A model generated the notes under the pieces. The model saw nothing but the letters and a program-made list of their open reading frames with translations, searched no databases and had not been told where the DNA came from. Shown piece by piece: positions 22,301 to 35,800 of a stretch of DNA of 64,000 nt. Numbering within the stretch: position 1 is the stretch's first letter; every line of letters begins with the position of its first letter. The stretch spans positions 13,587,001 to 13,651,000 of the forward strand of contig CM061104.1 of NCBI GenBank assembly GCA_030770545.1, read 5' to 3'. The position numbers and the translations under genes are program-made. This DNA is from Macropodus opercularis (lineage: Eukaryota > Chordata > Actinopteri > Anabantiformes > Osphronemidae).

Positions 22301-25300
22301 TTCCAAATAGGAATTAGTATAAGTATCTGCTCCAATCTGTTATTAAACAGAAGCATGCAGACATTCATGCATCCTCACCTTCTCTCCTCTCTGTCCATGC
22401 TGGTCCATCTCTCCCCCATGACCTGTCACCACTTCTTGAATTCCTACTGGCTAGTCCGCTCCTCAGACCCCTCCCTCCTGTTGCCATGGCAGTGGACGTG
22501 AACAGGTTGGTGTGTGTTGGAGACGAGGAAGTCCTGTACAGGTGTACAACGTCCTCACCGTCTTCGTCCTCTCCATCCGATGCAATCATTCTTCCTGTAC
22601 GTTGCTCTGTGGTAAAGCCCCTCCATGTGGAGTTTCCATATCCTGTACCTCCCAAACCCCCAAACTTGGTCCAGCTCTGGCCCAGGGCCCCCCACCCTCC
22701 CCCAAATGAAGACAGGTGTGAGGAACCCAGCCCCAGTGAGGTGAGAGGTGTGTGTTTGTACCTCTCTGTGGAGGAGCATGATGATGATGTGGCAGCAGCA
22801 ACAGAGGAAAAGGAATCATTTCCATTTTCACATAACCAAGGTGATTCTTTAGATAGCATGCTCCCCATTCCTCTTGTCCCTATTCTGCCTGCGTCTACTT
22901 GCCCCAAAACTAATCCCGACCTTGATTTTGAGCTGGCTAAGCCCCGTCTTTCTATGCTGTCTTCTTCCTCTTCCTCTTGTAACTCCTCCTCGTCATCCAG
23001 GTCTCGTTCGCAGTGCCGGTGCCTGTGTTTATGTTTATGTTTGTGATCGTTCCTCCCACAGCCACAGGAAAAGCTGGAGGTGAACCCTGAGCTCAGATGT
23101 GAGACTCCTAAATTCCCTACTCCTATATCTCCCTCTGCTTCTCCTCCTAAAGCCCCTTCTCTCAGCAATCTGTTCCTCCGCCTGTGGAATCTGGCAGGGT
23201 TGAGGAGGAAGTGGGCATGGTGGGGCTGATGGGGGGCATATTGGTGAGGGGATGGAAGCGCGTATGAGCTAGGGAGGTGGTGGTAAAGTGACGTGGCTGA
23301 GGGATAGCTGCTGTAAAAACCCATATTTTCAATGGACTCTTGGAACTTTGATGGGCAGCCACACTGCCTGCAATCTGGCTTTCGGTTACAATGCACTGGC
23401 TGGCAGGGGTAGAAAGACTGAGGCGGAAAGGAGGGATTGGCAGGATAGGGTGAAGGGTGAGGTGAGTAGAAGCCATTCAGATTTATCCTGAAGATATTGG
23501 AGCGGTGAGAATGGGAGGAGGAATGATGACGCCGTCCTCCAACGTTGCCATTCACACCATCAAAGCTCTGTCCAAGTCCTGTCCTCACCCAACTCCGCCG
23601 TCCGATTTGGACCTCGCTGAACTGACCAATCAAATCTTCTAGTTCAGCCAGGAACTCTGGATCTTGCATGTGCAGCTGCTGGTGCTTCTTCTTGTGTTTA
23701 TTTTTGGGTCTCTTCAGTGCATTGTGCCCATGGCAGGGGTAATAGTCTGAATTAGTGCATGGCTTGTGTCCAGGGCAGGGGCATGGGCACAAGCAAGTAC
23801 AGGACGATGAACAGTCGTAGTCCCTCCGCCTGTGGCGGTGCCGATCTCTGTGCCGCTCCACTGGAGTTGAGTTGCTGATAGGATTTGTGTGTCTGGGCAG
23901 ATGAGAGAGGGGTGAGGAGACTGGAGATGGACGGTCTACAAGGGAGGAGGGGTGTCTCTGACCCCCAAACATCACTGCTGAGCCCTGACTCAACCTCAGT
24001 ATGCCTCGAGCTCCCCTCAGCTCCCCTCGTTCAGAAACACTGTTGTTATCTGTGCCAATTCCGCTATCGCTAGGCAGTGTTTCTTCACTGTGTGATTCAC
24101 TCCTGGGGGAAGGGGTGGCCTCCTTCAGGTGCCCAGGAGAGCCAGGGGTGTGATGCAGTGGAGGGGTGGGGCAGGAAAGCTTACATGAAGACTGGTGAAA
24201 GGGGAAGTGGTGCCTTCCCTGACAAGGACAACTCTTCTTCACAAAGGAAGAGAGCGAGGACGAGGAGGGAGGACGTGGAGATGTACAGGAAGATGACGGG
24301 GAGGGGAGGGAGAAGGGGGGAGGAAAAAGGAGAGAAGATGCTGGGTCTGTGAAACTGCCCTCACTGTAAGGACTCTGGGCCCCGCTCGAGTGTGTAAGAG
24401 ATGGGGAGGGAAACGGGTGAGATGGCTGAGGATGAGGATGGTTAGATGAGAACAGCGATATCTCTGAGGGATTGGTAAATAGGGATGACTGAGTACAGTT
24501 CTGGGAGATGAGGTTGGCTGTTTGGGCTTTAGGCTTGCGTCCTCGCCTCTTGCCCATGTAGATGGTTCCTCTCTTACTCACATTAATCTGAGGGCCCAGC
24601 TTACTCCCAAAGGAAGAGGACAGGGCTGAGAGTGTGTGTACTGTTGTTGGCTCTATCGATTTACACATTTTTAGAGATGTCTTACCATCTGCTGCCTCCC
24701 TTCCCTCCTTTCCTACATAACCAGACAGCATTACCTTGTGAAGTCTCCTCCGCTTTCTTTTCTTCATCTCATTAATCAGCCTCCTGATCTTTAGCTGCCT
24801 GTTCCCTTTTATGGGAGGATGAAAATCTTTATTCCTGTGTGTGTCTTCGGTGTGATTCAGTTCATCCCCACCCCGGTCTTCAGGGAGGGGTCGTTTGGGA
24901 GGACGGCCACGCTTCTTGGGGCTGGGTTTAGACTGATCGACACACTGTGGTTTTGGACCTGGCTCAATCACAGGGGCTTTCTGAACTCCGTCACACCCTG
25001 GAGGAGGCACCTCAGTTGGCAAAGCATTTAGTGAAAGTCTAGGGGCAGGTTCATCTAAACTAGAGCAGTGGGATTTGGGGCGGCCCCTTTTTCGGGCAGG
25101 CGTTATGGAACATCTGCTTGCAGGGGGACTGGGGTCTGACGTGGAGTGACTCTGTTTTGGAGATGGAGGTTTGGTTGCCAAAGAAGAAGTAGGGGAACTG
25201 CGGGTTAAGGAATTAGATGGAGCTGGGTGTGACTCATCAGTCTGCTGAATAGTGGCCTTGGCAGGAAGACATGCCTTGGGGTTCTGGGAAAAAATCGGTA

Positions 25301-27975
25301 AAGGATTATGCTGGGAATCTGAAGGGGCTTCTTGATTTTCTGCCCTCTGAGCCCGGTGCACTAGCTTCGTCCAGCTGGGGCGTCTGGCTTTGCGTTTCTT
25401 AAGCGGTCGGCTGTCCTGCTCTTGGGGCGAAGAAGGGGGACAAACAGGGGCACGGCCAGCAAGGCTGGGCAAAGAAGGAGGCGCAGAGGCAGAGGGGAGG
25501 CTTAGAGGCACAGTTGAATGTCTGGAGTTGTCTTGTTCTTTTGATTTACTGGTGTCACCTGTTATTGCTGGCTCAGCTTGTTTAGCTGACTTGCAACTGT
25601 CATCTGTCTTGTCTTTCTCTTCTGGTCTGCCTGCATTTACTACTTTACAGGTTTTATCCACTTTACCACTATCAACTATTTCAGCACATTTTGCATTTTT
25701 ATCCTCAGGTCGTTTTCTGGTTTCGTCTGGACCGAGCTTGTCCGCCTTTCTTTCAGCCTTTCCTCTTTCAGTCTTCAGTTCTTCACTCCATGTACTATCA
25801 GTCCTGTGTCTCTCAGCCTTTTCTTTACCGTGCTTTGATTTTCCATCCTTTCCTTTCTCCTTTTTCTTCTTCTTGCCTTCCACCTTTCTGCTTTCACTCT
25901 TTGCTCTGTCAGCTTCCAGTCGATCTCGCTTGGAATTTTTGTCTTTCCGTTTCTCCTTCTTAGCTTTCTTTTCTTTCGCTCTCCTTTTTTCTAGCGTGAG
26001 CTGCAAAGAGGAATCCTGAACTTGGGATTGGGATGAGACATCCAGAGCTGAGGAGGACTGCAGTGTAGGGGCGGCTGAGGTTGAGGAAGGAGAGTCTGGC
26101 CTAGGCTTATCCGAGAGAGTCAGTTCCTTAGCAGAGCTGGTGGAGACAGGAGCTCTTGTTGAGGTATCTGAGGAAGAGAAAGTTGAGGAACTGCTGTGTT
26201 TTCCAAGTCTGAGTTTTGAAGTACCAAGGACGTCGGCCGAGCTTTTGCCATTTGATAGTCCCTTCTGTCTCGTTGTCTGCACCAAATCATTGTGTTTCTT
26301 GGATGTGCTTCCTTCATTCCTGCTCTCTGATGAGTGCGTCTGGATGTGTTGTGTGGAAGGAGCTGTTGAAGCTGCCCGGTCTGCTGTGGGAGAGCAGGGT
26401 TTGTGGCCTGCAGTGACAGGCTGGGCACTGACGTTAGGAAGCCTCTCTTTCTTCACTCTCTCAGATGAGTTCACTTCTGTCTTATCGGTCAGTTTGATTG
26501 GAACCTAGAGAAAGCAAACACGCAGTCTGTCATCGACAGCAACGGCTGTGACATCCATTAGGTTGCTGTAGACAACAGTGAAGGACAATGGGGCACAGAC
26601 AATAACTGAAATGCTTTTGTTTTTGTCTCCCCATTAAAAGAGAGAGTGAGGACAAAATGACTTAATCAGGCAGAGAAAAGAGGGCATGTTGAGAAGGAAC
26701 GAGTGAGGTGATGGAAACAGGAATGGGGTTGACACAGAAAGGAGAAATACAAAGGCAGAGAAACAGAGAGGAAGGGACGGGGGGGAGTGAAAGATAAATG
26801 AGAGCAGGTAGAGAAAAGAGGAAGATGTAAAAATAGAAGAGAGGGACGAATATAGTGAGCCTGGCAGAGACAGAAAGAGAGAGAGAAAGCTGTGCTATTG
26901 GTAGCTATAAATTGCCACTAATACAGATGAGAAGGCTTGACATTTCGTACTTGTCCTGTAATTTTGGTATGCTGCAGCTTGAGTGGCGTTTGTGCAGCTA
27001 AAGCAATAAGCTTCCCCTTGGGTGATCGTCATAAGGACCGATGGACCAATGTCTGTTACTGCTCCAAATGGTTGCTGTGCTCTTTTCCTATTTATAGGTC
27101 TGTTTATTTAAATATGCTGCTTAGGTTTCAATATTGATAAAATAGCTCATTTGACCTTATTACGGCTGAGCTCATGATGGGACATGGGTGGTTTCGCTGC
27201 ACACAGATGAGATTATTTCATTGAATCTTTATGGTACCTTCAACTAAAAGCAGGTTTAATATTGACATCTGACTCAGAGGAATATGTGAGCGTGTCCTTG
27301 TTGTTAACCTACCTGTTTGGCAGACTTCGTCGCTTGGCTGGATATGGCAGGGACTGAGGCATGGGTGGAAGCTGTAGTAAATGTTGGTGGTAACGACAGC
27401 GGCTGTGATGACGAAGACGATGATGATGCAAGTGGTGGTGAAGCAGCAGATGTACTTTGTTTGGATGTGGTCTGGACAGCATCCAAGCCTGAGCGTTGCT
27501 CTCTGGTTGCCTCGTCTGTGGTAGAGCTGCTTTTGCTCTGCTGGCCCACTCCTCCTTCACCATCCCCCTTCAGCGGTCCCCCCCTGCCTTGTCTCTGATA
27601 GGTCCTGATGGTGGGCTTGCAGACATAGCTCTCTAAAATCTTGGGTGGTTTCTTGGTACGTTTGGCCTGGAGTCCAATCCGGAGTCGTACATTACCCTCA
27701 GGGCAGCTGGTATCTCTCCCAGAAATCTGAAGTTGTTGCTGCCCTGCACTTCCACAGCGCCCCTCTATGAGCAACTCCAGAACTGCCCCCTTGTCGCCTT
27801 CTCTCTTCCTCCCTGCTCCTCTTTTCTCCTCCTCCTTCTTCCCATCTTCATCCTCCCCCTCACCCCTTCTCTTTTTCTCCGCCACCTGGTCCTGTTCAGA
27901 GTTTTCAGGTACAGAGTTGGGGTCTAAAAAAGAGTTTGTGACCGGAGGGGTTCCCCCCTTCACTCTCTGATCCAT
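19326..27975 (-). CDS. ash1l: ASH1L-like chromatin protein lacking the SET methyltransferase core
   Basis: Homologue of the trithorax-group H3K36 methyltransferase ASH1L. Coding exons on the - strand: 27975-27313, 26504-22379, 21065-20711, 20533-20360, 20276-20182, 20106-20033, 19953-19908, 19807-19767, 19687-19617, 19509-19326. Every phase matches; the total is 1942 residues. The first exon has the family signature LRIGLQAKRTKKPPK. The 4126-base exon carries AT-hooks (RKRGRPK near 25065-25098, KKRGRPPK near 24891-24922, RRGRKPK near 24528-24553) and SDSGIGTDNNS. A fourth AT-hook, RRPGRPRK, is at residues 1623-1630. Then come YTSGEHEY, PAPIHVG, and KYLRLKRIHFQLPYD (FxLP, residues 1815-1818). 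Directly after RKRHY the family's AWS, SET and post-SET are missing; the post-SET linker resumes (EETSSDITSLF, SERSFVVKHHVFLVRNWE). The last exon either stops at TGA 19328-19326 or splices at a weak donor at 19333. The protein is nuclear by inference. The 4 kb exon has no stops, which argues for selection rather than a pseudogene. Confidence 0.85.
20033..20106 (-). other. ash1l exon carrying the MRG15-binding FxLP motif
   Basis: This 74-base exon encodes KYLRLKRIHFQLPYDVMWLWQHNK, shown here only to mark the motif; FQLP lies at 20077-20066. In human ASH1L the equivalent FQLP sits just upstream of AWS-SET and docks the MRG domain of MRG15, which activates the enzyme. The motif is preserved although the enzyme core that normally follows is gone. 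Confidence 0.8.
21066..22378 (-). other. ash1l intron between the giant exon and the fourth AT-hook exon
   Basis: Donor GTGAGG at 22378 and acceptor TTCACTGCAG ending at 21066, phase 1 on both sides. No further exon, RNA gene or repeat recognised. Confidence 0.6.
26505..27312 (-). other. ash1l intron 2
   Basis: Donor GTAGGT at 27312 and acceptor TTGCTTTCTCTAG ending at 26505, phase 0. It contains purine-rich GA tracts (26750-26890) and nothing else recognised. Confidence 0.6.
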
Positions 27976-28189
27976 CAGAGACGTCAGGGGGGAGAAGCAG
28001 GATGCTGTGGGGTATCCACTATAACACTTTTAAAGTACCCTAATGGAGTTGGTAGGCTCAAGGTTGAAGAGCAGAATGCAGGCGTAGGTCAGGAGATTTT
28101 CCAAAAGATTATCTTATAACAGTCCAAGAACAGCAGGGAGCCTTCGTCCAGTGAAGTTCTGTCTCTTCTTTTTAGGCTTGGGCTGAGAG

Positions 28190-30135
28190 ACAGAAGATTT
28201 GAGGCAGAGAAGAGAGAAGAAAACAGACAGAAAGATAGAAGCCAGTGATTAGTCATTTTAGTGAACTCAGATGCTGAATAGCAGCAGTACAGGAATTGAA
28301 GGGAAAGTCCCCTCGCTGCAGGCAGCTGTAGCGAGGTGCTAAAGTCTGTGTCCACAGAGATGATCTCATCATACAGAAAACCCAGGGGCCAATCAACATC
28401 GCTGATTCCCAGAATGTCAGCACCAACGGGAAGAAAGACCTACTCACATTCTTTACAGCCTCAGTCAGTTGTCACTAGTCTGTAAGTAACATTTCCGAAG
28501 GGTCGCACACACTGCGCAAACCTCGCGAAAACTACTTCTGTTCTGACTCTTACTCCTCTCCCCAAATCAATATATCAATCAATCAGCTCATGGCTAATTC
28601 AAACACTTGATCTAGACTCCTCCCCCCCCTTTCCCCACTGTCTTTGCGCCTTCTGTTCTCAGCTACTCCCACAAGCCCTTCTCCTCCCACTCTTCCCTCT
28701 GCTGTACTTTCTTTTCTCTCCGAAACTCCCCTTTTCATGTTTGGCAGAGGGCTTTTGCATGCATTGTCTATTAGTCCCATCTACACTCTCTCTCGCTCTG
28801 TTGCTTTCTCGGTAGACCACACAGTAAAATGGTCAACTCATACACAGCATCCATGTTAATCAGAACCATATTTCCGCCTCCACTCCATTCTTATCCTCCT
28901 CTCCAGCCTAAATCCCTCCATTCACGGTCCGACCATTCCCCTCCTCCCCTTTCAGTAGTGGTAACACAAATCCAAAGGAAAGGGTAAAACTTATTTTTGG
29001 AAAGGATCGCAAATTCCTCCTCCTCCCATTGCTTCCTCTAAGTCAAGTAAGCTTTTCATTGACCCCATTGTAAATGGACTTTTAATGTGACATTACTGCA
29101 AAGTAACACACCCTGAAATAACATTCACCTCCCCAGAAAAAACTTTCAGTTCACCCCAGATTTTGAACCTAACGAATCAAAGCTAAAAAGCATCTTCTGC
29201 CATACTTCCTTCATTATACTCGCTCCCTCTCATTAAGGAAGACACTCGTGAATTTTCTAATAAAACACACCCTGCCAAGCATTCTTGCAGCTCTCTCCTG
29301 AGAGTCTCTTATGAAATAGCTCATCTGTCTCTCAACACACTGAACTACCCCCTTAAACTTACAAGAGCATCTCAGATAATGTTTTCATTTAGGAGCTCAG
29401 TGGGCTAGCTCTCCTGCTTCTTGGTCCCTCCACACCCCAAACCTTTCGTTGAATCATACTGAGCTCAAATCAACATCTGTTCCAGTAACCGGTGTTATGT
29501 AACGGTTTCAGCATTTTCAAGGCCAAGCCTCCTTCCAATACAATGAACTGAGCATGGAGATGGACAGTGGCGTTCCTAAATAACAGCAGGCATTTTTATT
29601 ATCGCCTGTGCTCCAGAAGACTGACCCACATCAAGCAGAGCCATGGTACGAGCCGTGTGGGTTTCCATCTTGTTGTGGGATAAGAATGGAGTGGAGAGTG
29701 GCAGGTTTTCAAACTTAAAAGGGCAAACCCATTCACCATCAGTCACAGTGCATACTAATAGCTTTTTATACTCTCTGGGGCCATACGTCTCAAACATAAC
29801 CCTGAATTATTCCAACATTGGACCAGAAGCTATTTCCATTGACAGGATGATGGGTGGACTTGACACTGAAGTCAGTGTGGTTCCTCAGCCGCGCTGAGAC
29901 AACGATTAAATCATGATAATAGCCCACCATATTTCCAGCCTTCATCGCCATCCCATGACGGCGTTATCACCAGTAAGTACAACACTATTATCGTCTGCCT
30001 GACAACAGCAGCCCGGCTGGAAATTAGGGTGATGTGATGGCATCTAAAAAAATACTGGGGGGTGAAGTGTGCGCACGCACACACACACGGTGCTGGGAAG
30101 TTTCTCACGTGAGTCTCCCTCCTCCCTACAGTCCT

Positions 30136-30168
<33 letters not shown>

Positions 30169-30816
30169 AGTTGGCGTATTAGAAATGTGTTGGTCGTACA
30201 TTGTGTACCCAGGTCGCAGCTGCGTAGGCCAACTGATGTTGCTACTGTAGATACAGTATGGGCAGTGGGGGTGTTACCGCACTGGAGCGACCTATCACTG
30301 GTTCCCTGAGGACGTCAACAGGAGCTTCCTTCTTCATTATGACTTTGCGCACCTCTGAAAATCACTATCCGCCTGATGCTGTCGCACTTACAAATCATAC
30401 ACACGCGCACGTGTTGTTGTTGTCGTCACTCCTATCGCCATATTAAAATAAAATCGCGCATTCACGCGATCTTCAACACTGCGCCGCTGCGCGCTGAAAC
30501 TCAACATGGAAGTGGCGGCTACGTAGCATGAAAATGTGCTTGTGGTGGTGTTTTTGATGGGGATTAGTCCCCAGCCACCTTTTCCTCGCCCGCCTGTCCT
30601 CTGCCAGCCCTTCTGCTGCTGTCAGCAAACATTGTAATAAGAAATATCACCATGAACAGAGAACACGCGCAGCAACAAGGGATAGAATTAGCGCAAAGCG
30701 GATGCTCAAAATTCTGTCTAACATAGTGCGCGCTGAGCTGCTTGATGATGACAGGCCTGCACACATTAATACAGGCTGCCACGACAAGCTCTTATGAAGC
30801 TACGTAGGCTACTTAC
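28190..30816 (-). other. ash1l first intron with CA repeats
   Basis: It runs from a donor GTAAGT at 30816 (end of the non-coding first exon) to a pyrimidine-rich acceptor (TCTTCTGTCTCTCAG) that starts the ATG exon at 28182. It holds a (CA)n run at 30137-30166 and a CpG-rich part from about 30400. No other exon or element recognised. Confidence 0.5.
30137..30166. repeat. (CA)n microsatellite
   Basis: Pure AC dinucleotide run within the ash1l first intron. Confidence 0.95.
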
Positions 30817-31231
30817 CCGAGAGCGCGTCCCAGAGCCAACTGCGTTTAGGCAGGAGGTTAAGGTGTTGCTGTCCTGTTCTCCCCTTCGCACCAACAGCAA
30901 TCCACAGCTTTTGGTGCATTAGATGATGCTTTGATTACATAACTAAGGCCATCGGAGGTTAAAACACCCCCTAAAACCGAGTTTCAGTCCCATCCGAGCG
31001 CAGAGCCTTCTGTGCAACAACATTGGCGCGGGTGTTTTCATAATCATACAGTCGACAGATCTCCGTCGGCGCGTCTCCGCAGCTAGGTGGCGGACTGGTT
31101 ACACTGGAGCTGACTCTGCCCACTCCTCTCGGGGAAAGTTACATCGCTCCCGCCTGTGGTAATGGCTCAGATTGTGCTCTCGTTTGCATACAGGCTGTTA
31201 ACGTGTCAGGGCGACGGGCTGAGGGCTGCAG

Positions 31232-31271
<40 letters not shown>

Positions 31272-31480
31272 TGGGTTTTTACAGGCTGCCAGGGCAGCGC
31301 GGTCGGTGGATGTGCGGGAATGCAATTGCGTGGCCATTTTCATGTGGGCAGAGGAGGAGATAAAACGGCGAATACATCACAGGATCTTATTGCGGTTCAT
31401 AACAGGCGACCGGGGAAGGCTATTTAGACGCTTAATAAAATGGCGACGACTTGGCAGAAGTAGCGCCTAGAAGGATTTGG
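30817..31480 (-). promoter_or_regulatory. CpG-rich promoter and non-coding first exon of ash1l-like gene
   Basis: CpG-dense sequence with a strong minus-strand donor (GGG|GTAAGT) whose exon ends at 30817; no ATG-led coding continues from it. A (TG)n run lies at 31235-31266. The promoter faces away from dap3, whose transcription starts about 1 kb to the right. Confidence 0.5.
31235..31266. repeat. (TG)n microsatellite
   Basis: Pure TG run within the CpG-rich ash1l promoter region. Confidence 0.95.
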
Positions 31481-32440
31481 AGAGAGGCGCAAAAGTTGCA
31501 TCATATAAAGTGAAAACGGTTTTATCCTGCAAGGGCGGGAGGGAAAGGGACAAACTTCAGTCTGCGCAGATGAAAATGTTCATGGTGTAGTTCAAGTGTA
31601 GTTTCCAAAGCATAGATTTCATGAAACTTATTAATACCATATAACACGTTTGTAGAAAACGTTCAATATAATGTTTTGTAGAAGAGAAACGTGGAAATAG
31701 AACTTTTTATTTATTTATTGGGGAACTAGAAGTCTACCATCACTGTTTTATATTTTAATGCCACATTTAACATAATTTTATACAGTTATGTATGGTTAAA
31801 CCTCCAAATTTCCAGTAACTTCACAAGATGACAGTATTATTTTACCTTAACCACTAAACCAGTAGTCTTTCATCCAGGATGGAAGGATAATGGTCTGGAC
31901 ATTTGTGAAACCTTTGTCATTCTAAAGAAAAGTGACTTTTAAAAACCCACTTTATAGAATTATTTGGTAACTATTAACAAATAGCTTGTGCAGATGACAC
32001 AAATCCTGTTGGGTTTTTTGCAACACCCTGCATGGAGAGGTTGACCTCCTTACCTGGTTATATATTTAGTGAGGTACTGTAGACTACGCAGTTTGTGTGT
32101 GTGTGTACACAGTGACAGTAATATAATAGAAGACAATACAAAGACTAGGCAAGAAACAAAAGAAGAAACCTGTCAGTCTGTCATGGAGATAAAATAATTT
32201 AGATTATACTGATTATAGAACCATATGCCACCAGAAAAAAAGACAGTGAAACAGTGTACACTTATTTATTTGTTTTGCATCATGCATAGGCTTCCTGGTC
32301 TGTCCCGTAATCTCCTTAATGTCAACACACAGTGTATGTTAAAGCCACGCAGCTTTGTTAATTATTATTATTACTGATGAACTGTGTCCCTCTGACGAAC
32401 TCCATTTTACTCAGTAGTTGTTGTCGCCCGAGCTCCTCTC
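31481..32440. other. Intergenic spacer between divergent ash1l and dap3
   Basis: AT-rich, with no coding exon, RNA gene or repeat family recognised. Confidence 0.5.
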
Positions 32441-32858
32441 CCCTGATTGGCTGAACAGATTTGGATGTCGTTGCGTCACTTCCGTCTTTGGGAAGCATGA
32501 TGGCGGTGTCCAGTGCAGCTGAGGCACATTGACTTCGTCTGGAGGTTTTCACTGTTTTCCGTCTTTTCAGCCCAAGTCCTGCACGGTTTGTTGTGGAAGA
32601 CATCACCCTAAACATCGGCTCTTCTTCATATACTGAGCTGAATTGTTGGTAAATACATTTTTCTGCCCACGACCACCAGTATTGATGATTACAACAAATC
32701 CATGCCTGCTAGCAGTTACCACAACTAGCTTAGCTTTTTAGCTCGGTATTCATACAAGGTTACAGGACGTCGACATGTTTGTACACATTAACCGGTTCCG
32801 TGGGACGCGTGCGCCTTGAGCATGTCTTTAATTCAAGTCGTCCTCCGTGTTTCAGATC
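32441..32858 (+). promoter_or_regulatory. dap3 promoter and 5' UTR
   Basis: The compact housekeeping promoter has an inverted CCAAT box (ATTGG, 32456-32460), an ETS-like ACTTCCG (32478-32484) and a YY1-like ATGATGGCGG (32498-32507). A non-coding exon ends at 32648 (donor GTAAAT), and the next exon begins at 32856, three bases before the start codon. Confidence 0.55.
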
Positions 32859-35800
32859 ATGGCACTTCACAGATTGTGCTTCAGACTACGGCGGACGGTA
32901 AGATGTTACCCTTTTAACTGGGGGCCAACTTTTAAAGCTATATAAGACGCTGCAGACATTACAGTAAGGTTACTTTATTTTTTTTCCTTTTATTTTTCCA
33001 AGATCATGCACAATAATACTAGATGTAATGTTTTATTACATTGGCCTCATTAAAATCTCACAATTGAGCCTCCAAGTGTAAATTGCAGTACATGTTTACA
33101 CTGACATCAGTTTTAACTGGTTAATAACACTTGACACACTATGACATATTTAAGGTTTTCCTGATATTTGCCTGTTTTGTCTTGTCTATATGTGTATTAC
33201 AGATTCCTAGTTATTAAAATATTAAGTCAATTACTCTATTAAATTTTGCAGGTGGCACATGTAAGGGCTCTTCATACCAGTGGATGTGGGCAGCAGCAGG
33301 AGGCTGTGGCTTTGGAGTCAGACCCTGAGTTTTTCTCAGTTTTCAGAACTCAGGATAGCGATCCAGTAAGCAAAGCTGACTTTACCAGTGTCCATACTAA
33401 TGTTATCTTCACCACGGTGATGCACTTGTAACAAATGTGTGTTTACCTAAGCAGTCGTGTAAACCGTATGAAATTTGGTCTGTCTGTCTTTATCCAGGCA
33501 CGTCAGGCAGAGAAAAATATTGGACAATATTACACCCTCCCCTCGGCACAAGTCCACACACTGTTCCCTAATGGCCTGCCCTGGCGCTACCGGCAACAGG
33601 TAGGTATTACTTAATGGCGTGTCTTCTCTCATTAAAAATGCAGAATGTCTGGTGTGGACATACCTTCCTGTGTTTTGTTTTAGGTGAAGACGTTTAATGA
33701 AGCCTGTGTGATGGTGAGGCAGCCAGCTTTGGAGGTCATCTCCTACCTGAAAAAAGCAGACTACAGCAAACCAGCACTGCGATATTTATTCTGTATCCTT
33801 CAAAACACAGCAAAAATAAACACATTCTTCTCTCGATGATCATGACTTTTGTTGTTGGCCTTTAATGATGTTGTTCAGATGGGCTGAAGGGGACTGGGAA
33901 GACAATGTCTCTCTGTCACACAGTACACTTCTGTTATACACAGGGATGGCTGGTGCTGCATATTCCTGATGGTGAGGAATAACAAAGAACCCCTAATAAC
34001 TACACAATGTTTTTAAAATGTGTTCTTTGTTTTACATTTACTACATTCTCCTTTTGTTACACAGCTCACCTCTGGGTGAAGAACTGTAAGGAGCTACTGC
34101 CTTCATCCTACAACACCTCTCGCTTTGACCAACCTTTACAAGCCACAGATTGGTTACGTGACTTCAGAACCACCAATGAGCAGTTCCTGTCAAAGGTAAC
34201 CGACTACAAAGTAATCACGAATGTGCCTCATCAGTTTAGGTCACAAGCTGATGCACACAAAGCAAACCTTTATTTTATCCCCATTTACACAGTATATTAG
34301 CGATGTAATGGCTTAAGTTTTATTACTAGAAAGAGATTTTAATCTCTACAAATGTAGACACTGCTCTGCAGTATATAAAAATAAATAAATATTGATCAGT
34401 TCTTAGGGCATCATGTGAACACAGTTGTATATGTCACATTATATTGAGACACACAATTAGTGTAAAGAAGACAGTTGAACTGTAAAAGTGTGCTGTTTCT
34501 CTCCTAGATAAAGACAAAGCAACGTTATGTGTGGACAAAGAGAGAGTTCACTGAGGAAGGAAGTTCACTTGGACAGCTGGTGGATCAGGTGAGTCATCTC
34601 TTACCCTCTGCCAGCGTTAGATTATCCTTTTATTTATTATAGATGTGGCTGATCCCACGCTCCAAATCTGTTTCATCAGTTCAGTTCTGTCTGTTACCCA
34701 TCCTGTGCTTGTTCCCTGCCCGTTTCCCCACTGGGGCTATTAAAGTTTCGTCTTTCATCTTGCCTGTGCTTACTGGTGATCAATAGTCGATGAGCTGAGC
34801 ACAGTGATGGATCAGCACAGTCTTTTGGTGCCACACGGACAAAGGCAGAAACAAGCACTTGATTAATGTGCTGCCTGTGGATTTCTCACTTCTTGCAGTT
34901 TGTCATCTTGCGTTTGACTTGGCAGAGAAGCTGTTCTCAGGTGGCTGCTAATGTTTTCCAGCTGTGCCTTTTATATTAAGAGTTTAGCTCAACTTTAGAG
35001 AAATCCTGTGTGAAAGTATCGCCACTTGATTATTCAGCTACTTAGATTTCCTCCTACTGCAGAGTCATGAATTGCTAATATGTAGTCAGTTTAAATTCCC
35101 TGTATAATTCATTGTTATCAGGCTTTGATGGTGTTTTTTTGTGTTTTTTCTGCCGTAGGGTATATCTCGTGTGAAGAGCAGCAGTGATGTGGTGGGGGCG
35201 GTGATGAAGGAGCTGAGGCTGCAAAGTGGGCAACCAGAGTCAAGCTTCCGCCTGGCCGTGGCTGTGGATGGGGTCAATGCCCTGTGGGGAAGATCCACCA
35301 TCAAGAAGGAGGATAAAAGCGCTGTAAGAAAACATACATAATTTTTAATGCTTTATAATTTTCCTGATGCTTCTTGTCTGCTTCTCGCTGGGTTTCCACA
35401 CACAGGAGGTCTTATGTGTCTGTTTATCGTCATCATTTCCAGGTGGATCCAGATGATCTTACTTTGATTCATAACCTGAGGAAGCTGATGAAGAACGACT
35501 GGGTGAGAAGAACACACAACAGGTTTGAGCACAGTGAGGGGATGATATTGTTACCATTAATGTTCACTTTCTTGTCTTAGACTGGTGGCGCCATCATCAC
35601 CACTCTGTCTCAGACGGGTTCTCTCTACACTTCAAAATCTGCCTACTTGCCACAAGAGCTGCTGGGAGAGGTCAGTGGCCAGATTTATCTTACTTCATTA
35701 TCTGTAGCAGCTGCCCTCATGATCTGATAGCAGGTTAGTCTTTTCCTTCTGTTTATTATCTTTGCTCATTAGTCAGAGAATGGCAGATCTGACCTCCAGA

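Noticed and set aside
25390..26019. 209-codon plus-strand ORF
   Set aside because: It is the antisense shadow of the Lys/Ser-rich ash1l exon; the hydrophobic Phe/Ser/Leu composition comes from reading lysine and glutamate codons backwards.
34680..34790. Stretch resembling a processed-transcript or SINE tail (ACTGGGGCTATTAAAG) in a dap3 intron
   Set aside because: No box A/B promoter motifs, target-site duplication or poly(A) tail could be seen.
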